The notes beneath the pieces are model-generated. The model did not search any database, was not told where the DNA came from, and saw nothing but the letters and a program-made list of their open reading frames with translations. The position numbers and the translations under genes are program-made. Positions 1 to 8,536 of a DNA stretch of 64,000 nt are shown here, one piece after another. Source of the DNA: HKCCE3408 sp038530555 (GTDB taxonomy: Bacteria > Pseudomonadota > Alphaproteobacteria > Rhodobacterales > Rhodobacteraceae); NCBI GenBank assembly GCA_038530555.1, contig JBCBCN010000002.1, positions 186,001 to 250,000 of the forward strand. The letters run 5' to 3'. The first letter of the stretch is position 1, and the number at the start of each line of letters is the position of its first letter.

Positions 1-866
1 AGAAAGTCTATGAACGCGCGAACCTTGGGCTGCGTGTAGCGGCCAGGCGGGTAGATTGCATAGATCCCCTGGACCTCCATCGGAAGCTCTGGGATCGCGT
101 CGACCAACTGGCCTTGGCGCATCGGCTCGGCATAGAGAAAGCTCGGCAGATAGGCGATGCCGAGGCCGCCGATCGCGGCGTTGAGCAGCGACTGGCCGTC
201 ATTAACCGTCAGCGATCCGGCCGTGCGCACTTGGCGCTTTTCGCCGGAGGGGGCCGTGACCTTCCAGACGTTGCCGCTGGCTTGGTTTGAGTAATGCAGC
301 AACTTGTGCTCATTTAGGTCGTCGATCTTCTGTGGCTGACCGTATTGATCGAAATAGGCGGGCGCGGCGATCATCCGTTTGTTTGTCTCGCAAAGCTTAC
401 GCGCGCGCAGAGAGCTATCTTCAAGCTCACCGACCCGGATCGCGAGATCGAACCCTTCCGAGATCAGCTCAACATAACGGTTGTTGAGGACCATATTCAC
501 CGTGATATCTGGGTAAGAATGCAGAAATTCCCCCAAAACCGGAGAGAGGTGGTTCACGCCGAAATCTGTGGCGACCGAGACGCGCAACATGCCCGATGGC
601 GCAGATTGCATAGCAGTCACCAAAGCGTCCGCTTCGCCCGCGTCGTTCAAGACACGTCTCGCGCGGTCGTAATACGCCAAGCCGATCTCGGTGGGGCTGA
701 CCCGACGGGTTGTACGATTTAACAGCCGGGCGCCGAGACGGCTTTCCAGCGAACTCACATGTTTGGATACCGCGGATTTCGAGATACCCATTTTTTTGGC
801 AGCGTCGGTGAATCCCCCCTGATCCACCACGGTCGCGAATGCCTCCATTTCCGTCAAACGGTCCAT
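1..866 (-). CDS. LysR-family transcriptional regulator (3' end outside window)
   Basis: Translation of the minus strand from the ATG at 866 is open to the left edge and gives 288 codons. Residues 1-60 form a winged helix-turn-helix (MDRLTEMEAFATVV..., KKMGISKSAVSKHVSSLE), followed by the TTRRVSPTEIGLAYY segment typical of the AaeR/CrgA-like LysR branch. The rest matches a periplasmic-binding-protein-like effector domain and reaches ...PKVRAFIDFL at the edge, so only a few C-terminal residues are missing. Such proteins bind upstream of a target gene and respond to a small ligand. The ligand and target cannot be read here. It is divergent from the sugar transferase across a 268-bp gap, so the gap could hold its operator, but that is inference. 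Confidence 0.93.
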   Translation of the reverse strand, partial: MDRLTEMEAFATVVDQGGFTDAAKKMGISKSAVSKHVSSLESRLGARLLNRTTRRVSPTEIGLAYYDRARRVLNDAGEADALVTAMQSAPSGMLRVSVATDFGVNHLSPVLGEFLHSYPDITVNMVLNNRYVELISEGFDLAIRVGELEDSSLRARKLCETNKRMIAAPAYFDQYGQPQKIDDLNEHKLLHYSNQASGNVWKVTAPSGEKRQVRTAGSLTVNDGQSLLNAAIGGLGIAYLPSFLYAEPMRQGQLVDAIPELPMEVQGIYAIYPPGRYTQPKVRAFIDF

Positions 867-1134
867 AAGTACACCTGCACACCTTTCTATTTGGCAGGGT
901 CAACAGTCGTTTCCAAATGAGGCACCATTGCGGAGAGCGGCGGGCCAAAGCGGGGATTTACCGGGGATCGTTGGTGGCGCGTGAACAGCCAGAGACGTAA
1001 TTCGACCGCTTTCCCGCTTTGCTTTGGGCGCGCTTTACCGGCCTTTTAGACTTCGCGATTAGGTCGTTTGTATGAGGTTTCACAGGCTTTATCGCGTTTT
1101 GCACTGCGCCATCGGCTCCGGAGAGTGGTCGATC
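867..1134. other. Intergenic region between LysR gene and sugar transferase
   Basis: This divergent gap has no convincing gene. An in-frame upstream start for the sugar transferase exists at 1072, but its extra 21 residues look non-coding. A LysR operator or promoter would be expected here; I could not identify a clear one by eye. Confidence 0.5.
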
Positions 1135-1830
1135 ATGCATCATCGAAACGCCCAACTTGCTGGCCGGTTTGTGCATAGTGCGCGACCTCAGTCCTTGGGC
1201 GTCTATGCGCGCTTCGGCAAAAGGTTCTTCGACATTGGCCTCGCGCTGGCATTGCTGGTGCCCGCATCCGCAGCCATGTTCGGCATCGCAATTGGCTTGC
1301 GTCTGTGTCAGGGCGGACCGATTTTCTATGTGTCCGAACGAATGGCATCGCCTGAACGAGCGTTCCGCCTGATCAAGTTTAGGACGATGGCACCTGCGGC
1401 GGATGCTGGATGTGCCACCGGCGGCGATAAGGCGGAGCGGGTCACGCCAATCGGGCACTACTTACGAAAAAGTCGCCTAGACGAGCTGCCCCAGCTTTGG
1501 AACATCTTGCGCGGCGACATGACCTTCGTCGGCCCGAGACCGCCTTTGAGGCGGTATGTGGAGCGTCATCCGGAGATCTACGACAAGGTGCTGCTGAGCA
1601 GACCGGGCCTGACGGGCATGGCAACTTTGAAGTTTGGCCAGCGCGAGCGCTTGATCCTTGCGCATTGCCGCTCCCCAGTCGAAACGGACAGGCTTTATTC
1701 GCGCCATTGCGTGCCCGCCAAGGCGCGTTTGGATTTGCTCTACCAGCGAACGCAATCAGCGCGCCTCGACATCTACTTGTTGTGGCAAACGATCCGACAT
1801 TGCTTAGACGTGAGAGGCCGCCCGGGCTGA
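1135..1830 (+). CDS. Bacterial sugar transferase (ExoY/WcaJ C-terminal type)
   Basis: 231 aa. Members of this family transfer a sugar-1-phosphate to undecaprenyl phosphate, the priming step of capsule or exopolysaccharide synthesis at the inner membrane. The protein has one hydrophobic segment near residues 25-50, then the family signatures LIKFRTM, RKSRLDELPQLWNILRGDM, FVGPRP and RPGLTGMA. It lacks the N-terminal multi-span domain of WbaP-type enzymes and so resembles ExoY. The ATG at 1135 is preferred over the in-frame start at 1072 because GGAGAG lies just upstream and the family homology begins shortly after. Polysaccharide genes follow at 2146 and 4208, which supports a surface-polysaccharide role. 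The sugar is not predictable. Confidence 0.88.
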   Translation: MHHRNAQLAGRFVHSARPQSLGVYARFGKRFFDIGLALALLVPASAAMFGIAIGLRLCQGGPIFYVSERMASPERAFRLIKFRTMAPAADAGCATGGDKAERVTPIGHYLRKSRLDELPQLWNILRGDMTFVGPRPPLRRYVERHPEIYDKVLLSRPGLTGMATLKFGQRERLILAHCRSPVETDRLYSRHCVPAKARLDLLYQRTQSARLDIYLLWQTIRHCLDVRGRPG

Positions 1831-2145
1831 TCGACCGCCTGTCAGATCAAGTGAGCTGATCCAACGTCGATCGAATTACACGGGCCGATTGAGTGTTTCT
1901 CAGATCGAGCCAACGGATCCGCAGGTTCATCAGTCCAGGCGTTTTGGTCGAACACCGACGGGACCGCACAAGCTGATGCATTCATCGATGCGCAGACACA
2001 ACAAGCTACCCCTTCACTGGTAAGACAGCCCACTGAGGCTCAGTGTCGTTATACGCTGTTTTCGTGGGAGCCATGGTCGCTCGCACGATCTGCCAGGCGT
2101 AAAAACCCGGTCATGTGAAGAGTGGAAACGCGGCCTTTTCGCACT
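1831..2145. other. Intergenic region, convergent, no gene seen
   Basis: 315 bp between the convergent ends of the sugar transferase and the CapD-type gene. Short reading frames exist but have no start context or recognisable product. An inverted repeat (CGGCCT at 2131-2136 with AGGCCG at 2148-2153) overlaps the stop of the leftward gene and might act as a weak terminator, though there is no clear T-run. I see nothing else. Confidence 0.5.
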
Positions 2146-4062
2146 TTAGGCCGAGAGGGGTCGCTTGAGGATAGATGTCCGACTGTCGAGCCCCGTTTTC
2201 CCCGACTGTGTTGATGGCGCGCTGGATGCGCGCTTCGCCGCACTGAACGTCCGTGATAAAAACGCCTCGCTTAGCGGTCCTGGCGTGGCGACCATCTGTC
2301 TTATCTCGCGAGTGAGTTGCGCACACTCGATTTCGGAGAGCTGTGGCTCATCCGGCGCCGTCAAGATCTTGGGATGGGCTGAACTGACTTCGGTCCGGCC
2401 AAAGCTTAGTTCTTCGCGCAGTTTTTCGCCACGCTTAAGTCCAGTATACTTGATCATCACAGGCGCCGTTTGCGTGCGTTCGTTGCTGGAGGTGTTCTCG
2501 ATCACTTGTCGTGCCAGATCTGCGATCCGCACCGGCGCCCCCATATCCAAGGTGAAAATCTCGCCATCCCGCACCAGCGCACCGGCCTGAAGAACCAGTT
2601 GCACGGCTTCATCGACGGTCATGAAGAAGCGCTCGACCTCTGGGTGGGTCACTGTCACGGGACCACCTCGGCGGACTTGCTCCAAAAAAAGGGGCAGCAC
2701 AGATCCCGATGATCCCAAAACGTTCCCGAACCGAACGATCCCCGTTGCGAAATGGTCATTCGTTGCCCCTGCCGCATGGACGACTTGTTCAGCCATCCAT
2801 TTGCTGAGACCCATTGTGCTTTGCGGCCTGACGGCTTTGTCAGATGAGATCAGGATCATCCGACCAATGGAGAGGCTTTTGCAGCAGCGCACCACATTCT
2901 CGGTGCCCAACACGTTGTTCGCGAGAGCCTGCTTGCCGTTTTGTTCCACCAAAGGCACGTGCTTATAGGCCGCGGCGTGGAAAACGACCGTCACCCCATG
3001 GCTGAGCATAATGTCTTGCAGTTGCACTTCATCCAGGACGGTGGCCAAAGCTGGGACGATCTGCACCGCGTTCGCCTCAGGCAATTGACGCAAGGACCGG
3101 TCAACCTGGTACAACGCGTGTTCACTGTGATCCAGCAACACGAGTTTCCCCGGGCGCAAGCGGAGGAGCTGACGGCACAGCTCAGAGCCAATGGTGCCGC
3201 CCGCACCGGTCACGAGCACCACCTCGCCGCGATAGCAGGTCTCAAGCGGCAGATCTAGAAATCGTGTCTCAGGACGGCTAAGAAAGCTCTCCGTTTCGGG
3301 CCAAGATTGCGCGAAGCCCTCCGCCTGCTGCAGGTCTTCGACTTTGACACCGAGAGAACGCGCGCGGCGCCGCAAGATTTCAAGATCGATGGCAGACATC
3401 AGGGTTCGATCAATGATCAAACGCGTCAAAGTGTCAGCCTCAAGCGCTTGCGCGATATCTCGAAGGGCATAGGTCGGCAACGCGCCCAGAGCGGACTTCG
3501 CTTGACGGTCCGCGGCATCGATGGGTTCAGGGTGAAGCACACCGACGACCTTTAGCCCACGCTCCGCATTGAGTTTGCCAATCGCGAGATGCGCCCGAGA
3601 CAGTTTGACACCCAACAGAACACGGCACGGTTGCGGGCGACGGGTAACGCGATTTGCGATGGCGATACCCGTCAGCCGCACCGACAAAATCCCAAGACCG
3701 CCGCCAAGACCGAAGAGGGCCGAAAACCGCAGGTCAGCGGCGTCGAAATAAGCCCATTGCGCCCCGTGCAGTGACGTCCCGAGGCCCAGCCCGACCATAA
3801 CAACGCGCCCAAAGTCAGCGAGCTTAATGTCTGAGCCACGCTGTAATGTCAGGCCTGTACTTGAGAGCAGCAGAATTCCGGCCAGCTGCACGAATGGCAG
3901 AAGGGCAAGATGCGATGATCGCGGGCCGCTCAACCCGCTTAGCAATGCAGCGCCGAGTAGAATCGGGGCCAAGAGTGCGACGCTCAAAACCAAGGAGATC
4001 GCGCATCGCTGGCCGTCAGAAAGTCGGGTTAAGATATGCAACATACCGAGCCAAGCCACCAT
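2146..4062 (-). CDS. CapD/FlaA1-type nucleotide-sugar dehydratase/epimerase, membrane-anchored
   Basis: 638 aa. The N-terminal ~120 residues carry about four hydrophobic segments. A Rossmann-like linker follows, then an extended-SDR catalytic domain starting at the NAD-binding GAGGTIGSE near residue 280, with SSDKAVRPQSTMGLSKWMAE as the SxDK...MxxxK catalytic element of this subfamily. These enzymes make UDP-linked deoxy- or epimerised hexosamines for surface glycans. Start: an in-frame codon at 4203 would add 47 residues and nearly reach the divergent gene at 4208, while the ATG at 4062 gives the usual family N-terminus just before the first membrane segment. Exact substrate and product are unknown. 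Confidence 0.88.
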   Translation of the reverse strand: MVAWLGMLHILTRLSDGQRCAISLVLSVALLAPILLGAALLSGLSGPRSSHLALLPFVQLAGILLLSSTGLTLQRGSDIKLADFGRVVMVGLGLGTSLHGAQWAYFDAADLRFSALFGLGGGLGILSVRLTGIAIANRVTRRPQPCRVLLGVKLSRAHLAIGKLNAERGLKVVGVLHPEPIDAADRQAKSALGALPTYALRDIAQALEADTLTRLIIDRTLMSAIDLEILRRRARSLGVKVEDLQQAEGFAQSWPETESFLSRPETRFLDLPLETCYRGEVVLVTGAGGTIGSELCRQLLRLRPGKLVLLDHSEHALYQVDRSLRQLPEANAVQIVPALATVLDEVQLQDIMLSHGVTVVFHAAAYKHVPLVEQNGKQALANNVLGTENVVRCCKSLSIGRMILISSDKAVRPQSTMGLSKWMAEQVVHAAGATNDHFATGIVRFGNVLGSSGSVLPLFLEQVRRGGPVTVTHPEVERFFMTVDEAVQLVLQAGALVRDGEIFTLDMGAPVRIADLARQVIENTSSNERTQTAPVMIKYTGLKRGEKLREELSFGRTEVSSAHPKILTAPDEPQLSEIECAQLTREIRQMVATPGPLSEAFLSRTFSAAKRASSAPSTQSGKTGLDSRTSILKRPLSA

Positions 4063-4207
4063 TCTGGATCCGTATGCTTTGCCCCCATTATCGTAAAAGA
4101 GCCGTAAACCAAGACGCTGAATTCCGGCTAACTTGTGGATAGCTGGGGATTGGTCTGAGCCGGAGGCACTGCTAAGGACCGGCAAACATTGCGTGGAAGA
4201 CACTCAG

Positions 4208-5236
4208 ATGGAAACTCAACCCCCCGGTGGCCGTGGACAGACGGCGCTTGTTACCGGTGCCGCTGGCTTTATCGGCTATCACCTCTGTGCGCGGCTTTTG
4301 TCCGAGGGCTGGCAGGTCATCGGCCTGGATTCGATGTCTGACTATTACGACGTCTCTTTGAAAGAGCGGCGTCGTGGTATGCTTTTGCAGAATGCCGGTT
4401 TTCGATTTGAACATGGTGCCGTGGAAACGCCTGGCCTGTTGGATCGGTTATTCGAAGAGACCGCGCCGTCGCTTGTCGTGCACCTCGCCGCGCAGGCCGG
4501 GGTCCGGTATTCGATAGAAGCGCCCGAGACCTATGTCGAAGCCAATTTGATCGGCACTTTCCGTCTTTTGGAGGCGATGCGGGCTCATCCTCCGCGCCAC
4601 GCCTTTCTCGCCTCGACCTCTAGTGTCTATGGCGCGAATGCCAAGATGCCCTATGCCGAGGATGACAAGGCCGACAGCCAGATGTCGTTTTACGCGGCCA
4701 CCAAGAAGGCCAATGAAGCTATGGCGCACTCCTACGCGCATCTCTTCGGTGTCCCGATCACGATGTTCCGGTTTTTCACCGTTTACGGGCCCTGGGGTCG
4801 GCCGGATATGGCGCTTTTCAAGTTCACCAAAGCAATCCTCGAGGGACAGGCGATCGACGTCTACAATCACGGCGATATGCAGCGTGACTTTACCTATATC
4901 GACGATCTGGTGGAGAGCATCGTGCGTTTGGTGCCCTGTGCACCCTCGCCTGAAGCGCGGCAAACGGGCGACAGTCTGTCCGAAGTGGCGCCTTTTCGGA
5001 TCCTCAATATCGGCAATGCGCAGCCCGTTCGCCTGCTTGAATTTATCGAAGCGATCGAAAGCGCGACGGGGCGCGAAGCCCACAAGAACATGATGGAGAT
5101 GCAGCCCGGTGATGTCGCGGCAACTTGGGCCACAACAGACCTATTGCAGGCCTTGACCGGCTACCGACCGTCAACGCCCGTGACAGACGGTGTGGCCAAG
5201 TTCGTGGAGTGGTATCGCGGCTATTATCAGGTGTAG
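4208..5236 (+). CDS. NAD-dependent epimerase, UDP-glucuronate 4-epimerase-like
   Basis: 342 aa, usual for UDP-glucuronate/UDP-glucose 4-epimerases. It shows the N-terminal GAAGFIGYHL NAD-binding loop, HLAAQAGVRYSIE, the catalytic Ser region STSSVYGAN, the YAATKKANE YxxxK pair, RFFTVYGPWGRPDMA and DFTYIDDLVE. The C-terminus (GVAKFVEWYRGYYQV) matches CapI/LpsL-type enzymes that convert UDP-glucuronate to UDP-galacturonate. The ATG at 4208 is chosen because earlier in-frame residues are not conserved and lie over the divergent promoter. It probably supplies an acidic sugar for the glycan served by the neighbouring transferase and CapD-type protein. Confidence 0.9.
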   Translation: METQPPGGRGQTALVTGAAGFIGYHLCARLLSEGWQVIGLDSMSDYYDVSLKERRRGMLLQNAGFRFEHGAVETPGLLDRLFEETAPSLVVHLAAQAGVRYSIEAPETYVEANLIGTFRLLEAMRAHPPRHAFLASTSSVYGANAKMPYAEDDKADSQMSFYAATKKANEAMAHSYAHLFGVPITMFRFFTVYGPWGRPDMALFKFTKAILEGQAIDVYNHGDMQRDFTYIDDLVESIVRLVPCAPSPEARQTGDSLSEVAPFRILNIGNAQPVRLLEFIEAIESATGREAHKNMMEMQPGDVAATWATTDLLQALTGYRPSTPVTDGVAKFVEWYRGYYQV

Positions 5237-5257
5237 CGGGTTTCGCCGCCGCAAGCC

Positions 5258-6250
5258 TCAGGTCAGGCCGGCGCGCAGGCAGTCATGCAGATGGATCAAG
5301 CCAACGGGGCGAGCCTCTGCGTCCGTCACGAACAGCGCTGTGACTTTGTGTTCCGACATCACAGCCAGCGCTTTGGCGGCGAGGTCGTCGGCGTGCGTGG
5401 TCAAGGGTGTCGATGTGGCCACTTCACCGGCAGTCGCCGTCGCAAGCTTGGACATGTTGCGCCGCAAGTCACCGTCGGAAATCACACCGCCAAGGGCGCC
5501 GTCGCGTAGAACACCGACGATGCCAAAGCCTTTTTCGCTCATCAAAACCAGCGTTTCCGGCATGCTGGTCTCGGGCGCGACAAGGGCAATCTCATCGGTA
5601 GGGTGCATCAGTTGCGCCACCGTCGCCAAACGCGCCCCAAGCTTTCCGCCCGGATGAATAGTGCGGTAATTCTCGGGCAGAAAACCACGTTGCTCCATCA
5701 CCGCGACCGCCAGGGCATCGCCCAGCGCCAGGGTCACTGTGGTCGATGTGGTTGGCGCAAGGCCGTTGATGCAAGCCTCTTGCAGCGGTGGGAGGAGCAG
5801 CGTGAAATCAGACGCTTTGATCAGCGTCGAATTGGCCTTGCCCGAGATGCCGATGATCGGGATCGCAAAGCGCTTGGCATGGGCCACGATATCGCGCAGC
5901 TCGCTTGTCTCGCCGGAATTTGAGATCAGAATGACAAGGTCACCGGGCGACACCATGCCCAAATCACCGTGGCTGGCCTCGGCTGCGTGCACGAAGGCTG
6001 AAGGGGTGCCCGTTGAGGCGAAGGTCGAAGCGATTTTGCGCGCAATCAGGCCTGACTTTCCGATCCCAGATAGAATTACACGGCCGCCAGTCCGCAAGAT
6101 CTCTGAGACAGCGCGCTCAAAATCTTCCGGCAAGTTGGCCGACATGTCGCGCAGAGCCTCGGCCTCGATATCGAGAACACGACGTGCGGTTCCAATTGGA
6201 TCGGCGGAGCTTTGGGGTGTCGGCAAAGGCGATGTGCTCATTGCTGCCAT
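5258..6250 (-). CDS. kdsD: D-arabinose-5-phosphate isomerase (KpsF/GutQ family)
   Basis: 330 aa. An SIS sugar-isomerase domain occupies roughly residues 30-180 (GKSGLIARKIASTFASTGTP, SNSGET), followed by two CBS domains (LMHPTDEIALV..., ending near LIHLHDCLRAG). The family interconverts ribulose-5-P and arabinose-5-P, the first step to Kdo for LPS or Kdo-containing capsule. The ATG at 6250 has GGAGAG five bases upstream; the in-frame codon at 6322 would overlap the divergent Nudix gene. It converges on the epimerase gene with a 21-bp gap. Other KdsD copies may exist elsewhere, so whether this is the LPS or capsule version is open. Confidence 0.93.
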   Translation of the reverse strand: MAAMSTSPLPTPQSSADPIGTARRVLDIEAEALRDMSANLPEDFERAVSEILRTGGRVILSGIGKSGLIARKIASTFASTGTPSAFVHAAEASHGDLGMVSPGDLVILISNSGETSELRDIVAHAKRFAIPIIGISGKANSTLIKASDFTLLLPPLQEACINGLAPTTSTTVTLALGDALAVAVMEQRGFLPENYRTIHPGGKLGARLATVAQLMHPTDEIALVAPETSMPETLVLMSEKGFGIVGVLRDGALGGVISDGDLRRNMSKLATATAGEVATSTPLTTHADDLAAKALAVMSEHKVTALFVTDAEARPVGLIHLHDCLRAGLT

Positions 6251-6320
6251 GTACGCTCTCCGTCGTGGCTTGGCTAGAGGCGGCGTTGCTTGGCGGACCC
6301 GGCCATGCGAGACCCAAGCC

Positions 6321-6779
6321 ATGAACCGAACCTATGACGAGCGCAGCGATCCTGGCCGCTATCACGCCAAGCGTCCCGGGATCTACGCCGTCATTTTGGC
6401 GCGCGGCGGACTGCTTCTGACTGTGCAGAACGATCCCAAGCCCGAATACCAACTGCCCGGGGGCGGCGTTGAGGCAAACGAACACCCGATCCCGGCATTG
6501 CATCGCGAAGTTCTGGAAGAGACCGGCTTTACCATCTCTGCCCCAAGACGCATCGGCATGTTTCACAGATATGTCTATATGCCCGACTATGATCGGCACG
6601 CGCACAAGCAGTGCAGTGTTTATCTGGCTCAGGCCGGCCGCCGGATTGGGCCACCCTCTGAGGCCGGGCATGTCGCCATCATCCTCCCTTGGGCCGAGGC
6701 CGTCCAAAGACTTGCCGTCGAAGGGGACCGCGTGCTTGCAACGCGCATCGCTCAGCTTTTGGGTGTTTGGCCGAAATAG
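6321..6779 (+). CDS. Nudix hydrolase
   Basis: 152 aa. A complete Nudix box GX5EX7REUXEEXGU is present (GGVEANE...REVLEETGF, about residues 49-72) within a typical beta-rich fold that begins YAVILARGGLLLTV. The family hydrolyses nucleoside diphosphates linked to another moiety, using Mg bound by the REUXEE glutamates. Substrate cannot be assigned. The ATG at 6321 follows the divergent kdsD start by 70 bp. Its 3' end overlaps the convergent response-regulator gene by 28 bp, so the two C-termini are encoded on opposite strands of the same DNA. Confidence 0.9.
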   Translation: MNRTYDERSDPGRYHAKRPGIYAVILARGGLLLTVQNDPKPEYQLPGGGVEANEHPIPALHREVLEETGFTISAPRRIGMFHRYVYMPDYDRHAHKQCSVYLAQAGRRIGPPSEAGHVAIILPWAEAVQRLAVEGDRVLATRIAQLLGVWPK

Positions 6780-8038
6780 TCGATGATGACACCGGATAGA
6801 TCGTCCGGAAAAGCGTCGCTTTGGGCGAAAGACTGCAAACCTTCGGCCAGCCTATCGAGCGCCTGATCTGGGCCAAGATCTCCGACACCTTTGAGCAGAT
6901 TGGCCAAGCGCCGCATCCCAAGCATCATTCCCGTTGGATCAGGGCATTCTGAAAACCCGTCAGAATGCAGAAACAGCCGGTCTCCCGGCGCCATCGTGAA
7001 GCGAACCACATCATACTCCGCGCCAGGAACAAGCCCGATTGGCAGGCCACCGCCTCCAAGTTGCCGCGCCTGTCCCCGGGCTGTGAGCAAAATGGGATGC
7101 GGATGCCCAGCCTGCACCAACTCCCCCAACCCGGTCGCCAGATCAAGAATGACGACAACCAGTGTCAAATAGAGCTCGGTTTCGACGTCATCCATCAGGC
7201 GCCGGTTGATCTCGGCGGCCACCTGAGCCGGATCCCGCGCCACGACCTGACCCGACGCGTCGCGCGTCATAGCGACGTTTTCCTCAGGCGATCCGTTGGC
7301 GAACATCCCCGCCAGGCGCGCGGTCAAAAGGGCCGAGGCCACGCCATGGCCAGAGACGTCGATGGAATAGGCGCCCAGCTTGCCCGGCCCAGCTGGGAAA
7401 TGGCCGACAAGATCGCCCCCGACCTTCCCCGATGAGCGGAGCAAAAACCCAGCGCTCGCGCCGTCAAACTCACATAATCGCTCGGGCAAGAGCGCATGTT
7501 GCAGCCTTTGCGCCTCCAGCAAGTCGCGATCCAACGCGTCATAGAGTGCCGAGAGCTCCTCCAAAGCCACGCTGACACGTTGGTTTTGCGCCAAAAGCTG
7601 TTGCTGCATTTCGACGATCCGCGCGCCCGCGCGAACCCGCGCCCGGAGATCGTGGCTGTCGACGGGTTTATGGAGAAAATCATCTGCGCCAGCGTCCAGA
7701 GCGTGGGCCGTGGCCCCACGTTCGGTGTTGGAGGTCAACATCACGATGTAGAGATAGCCTTCGCGATCCATCGAGCGGATTTTGGCGCAAAACTCAGGGC
7801 CGGACAGGCCCGGCATCACCCAGTCACACACTACAAGTGAGATGGGATGCCGCTCAAGCAGCGCAAGCCCCTCCGCACCATCGGCGGCGCACACGACGTC
7901 ATAGCCCGCCCGACGCAACATCGAGGAAATTAGCTTCCGCTGACCGGCGCTGTCGTCGACAACCATGACACGCCCGCCAATTGACGGCCCGTCAAATCCG
8001 GCATCGCTCGGCACCAGGGGTGCTTGAAGTTTGGTCAA
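6752..8038 (-). CDS. Response regulator with PP2C-type (SpoIIE/RsbU-like) phosphatase output
   Basis: 428 aa. Residues ~23-140 are a receiver domain (VMVVDDSAGQ, phospho-acceptor Asp in VVCDWVMPG, Lys in FLHKPVD). A coiled linker rich in Q, L and E spans ~143-180. Residues ~190-428 are a SpoIIE/PP2C phosphatase (GKVGGDLVG, SIDVSGHGVASALL, LHSDGFSEC). Such proteins dephosphorylate anti-sigma-factor antagonists in partner-switching pathways; RbaY of Rhodobacter capsulatus has this architecture. The start is a TTG with strong Shine-Dalgarno spacing; the first in-frame ATG lies inside the receiver domain. A divergent HPt gene lies 153 bp upstream. No antagonist or anti-sigma gene is adjacent. Confidence 0.92.
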   Translation of the reverse strand: MTKLQAPLVPSDAGFDGPSIGGRVMVVDDSAGQRKLISSMLRRAGYDVVCAADGAEGLALLERHPISLVVCDWVMPGLSGPEFCAKIRSMDREGYLYIVMLTSNTERGATAHALDAGADDFLHKPVDSHDLRARVRAGARIVEMQQQLLAQNQRVSVALEELSALYDALDRDLLEAQRLQHALLPERLCEFDGASAGFLLRSSGKVGGDLVGHFPAGPGKLGAYSIDVSGHGVASALLTARLAGMFANGSPEENVAMTRDASGQVVARDPAQVAAEINRRLMDDVETELYLTLVVVILDLATGLGELVQAGHPHPILLTARGQARQLGGGGLPIGLVPGAEYDVVRFTMAPGDRLFLHSDGFSECPDPTGMMLGMRRLANLLKGVGDLGPDQALDRLAEGLQSFAQSDAFPDDLSGVIIDYFGQTPKS

Positions 8039-8050
8039 AGCCCACTCCTC
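8036..8050 (-). promoter_or_regulatory. Ribosome binding site and TTG start of the RR-PP2C gene
   Basis: On the minus strand GAGGAG (8050-8045) precedes TTG (8038-8036) with a 6-nt spacer. No ATG or GTG in frame offers a complete receiver domain with comparable spacing, so a TTG start is the best reading. TTG initiation usually lowers translation. Confidence 0.7.
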
Positions 8051-8191
8051 AACTGCTCAGATACACCCTATTTCGCCACGCGATTAAGGATCGGTGAAAC
8101 CTAAAACTTGCCGCAGATTGCGCTTGTTCTGGAAAGCGGATCTTAAACGCTTTGGCTTAGTGAACCGCCATCAGTGCGGGAGCATGGCTTC

Positions 8192-8503
8192 ATGATCGAT
8201 TGGGAACGGGTCGCGGAATTGCAAGAGGAGATCGGCGAAGAGGATTTCGCCGAGATTGGCCAGGTTTTTGTCGAAGAGATCCAAGAAAAGCTCGCAGAGA
8301 TCACAAGCGCGCCCGATCAGAACCCCGCCGATTTCCACTTTCTTCGCGGCTCGGCGGCCAATCTGGGCCTGACGGACTTTGCGCAGGCCTGCAAAGAGGC
8401 CGAGTTGAGCTGCAAATCGGGCGCCACCGCCGACACCGCAGCCTTGGTTGCGTTGTTTGAGGAGGCCTTGGCCGAACTCGACGGGATGTTCGAAACCGCT
8501 TAG
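8192..8503 (+). CDS. Histidine phosphotransfer (HPt) domain protein
   Basis: 103 aa, essentially one four-helix HPt domain. The phospho-acceptor His lies in FHFLRGSAANLGL, close to the family signature HxLKGxxxNLG. The rest is acidic and helical (DFAEIGQVFVEEIQEKLAEI, FEEALAELDGMF). HPt proteins relay phosphate between a hybrid kinase and a response regulator. The ATG at 8192 is chosen over the in-frame start at 8174 because the domain starts at IDWERV and a GGGAG lies about nine bases upstream. The divergent RR-PP2C protein is a plausible partner, which is inference from position. Confidence 0.85.
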   Translation: MIDWERVAELQEEIGEEDFAEIGQVFVEEIQEKLAEITSAPDQNPADFHFLRGSAANLGLTDFAQACKEAELSCKSGATADTAALVALFEEALAELDGMFETA

Positions 8504-8536
8504 CGGTTTGAAACCGGTTAGCGGTTGAAAACCGCT
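8493..8536. terminator. Two tandem hairpins between convergent genes
   Basis: AAACCGC-TTA-GCGGTTT (8493-8509) and AGCGGTT-GAA-AACCGCT (8520-8536) are two 7-bp perfect stems sharing the same core sequence. The first contains the HPt stop codon and the second touches the stop of the convergent membrane-protein gene. There is no long T-run, so a bidirectional terminator or an mRNA 3'-end stabiliser is an inference. Confidence 0.5.

Noticed and set aside
1842..2033. 63-codon minus-strand frame in the convergent gap
   Set aside because: Non-ATG-like context, no ribosome site, composition not protein-like.
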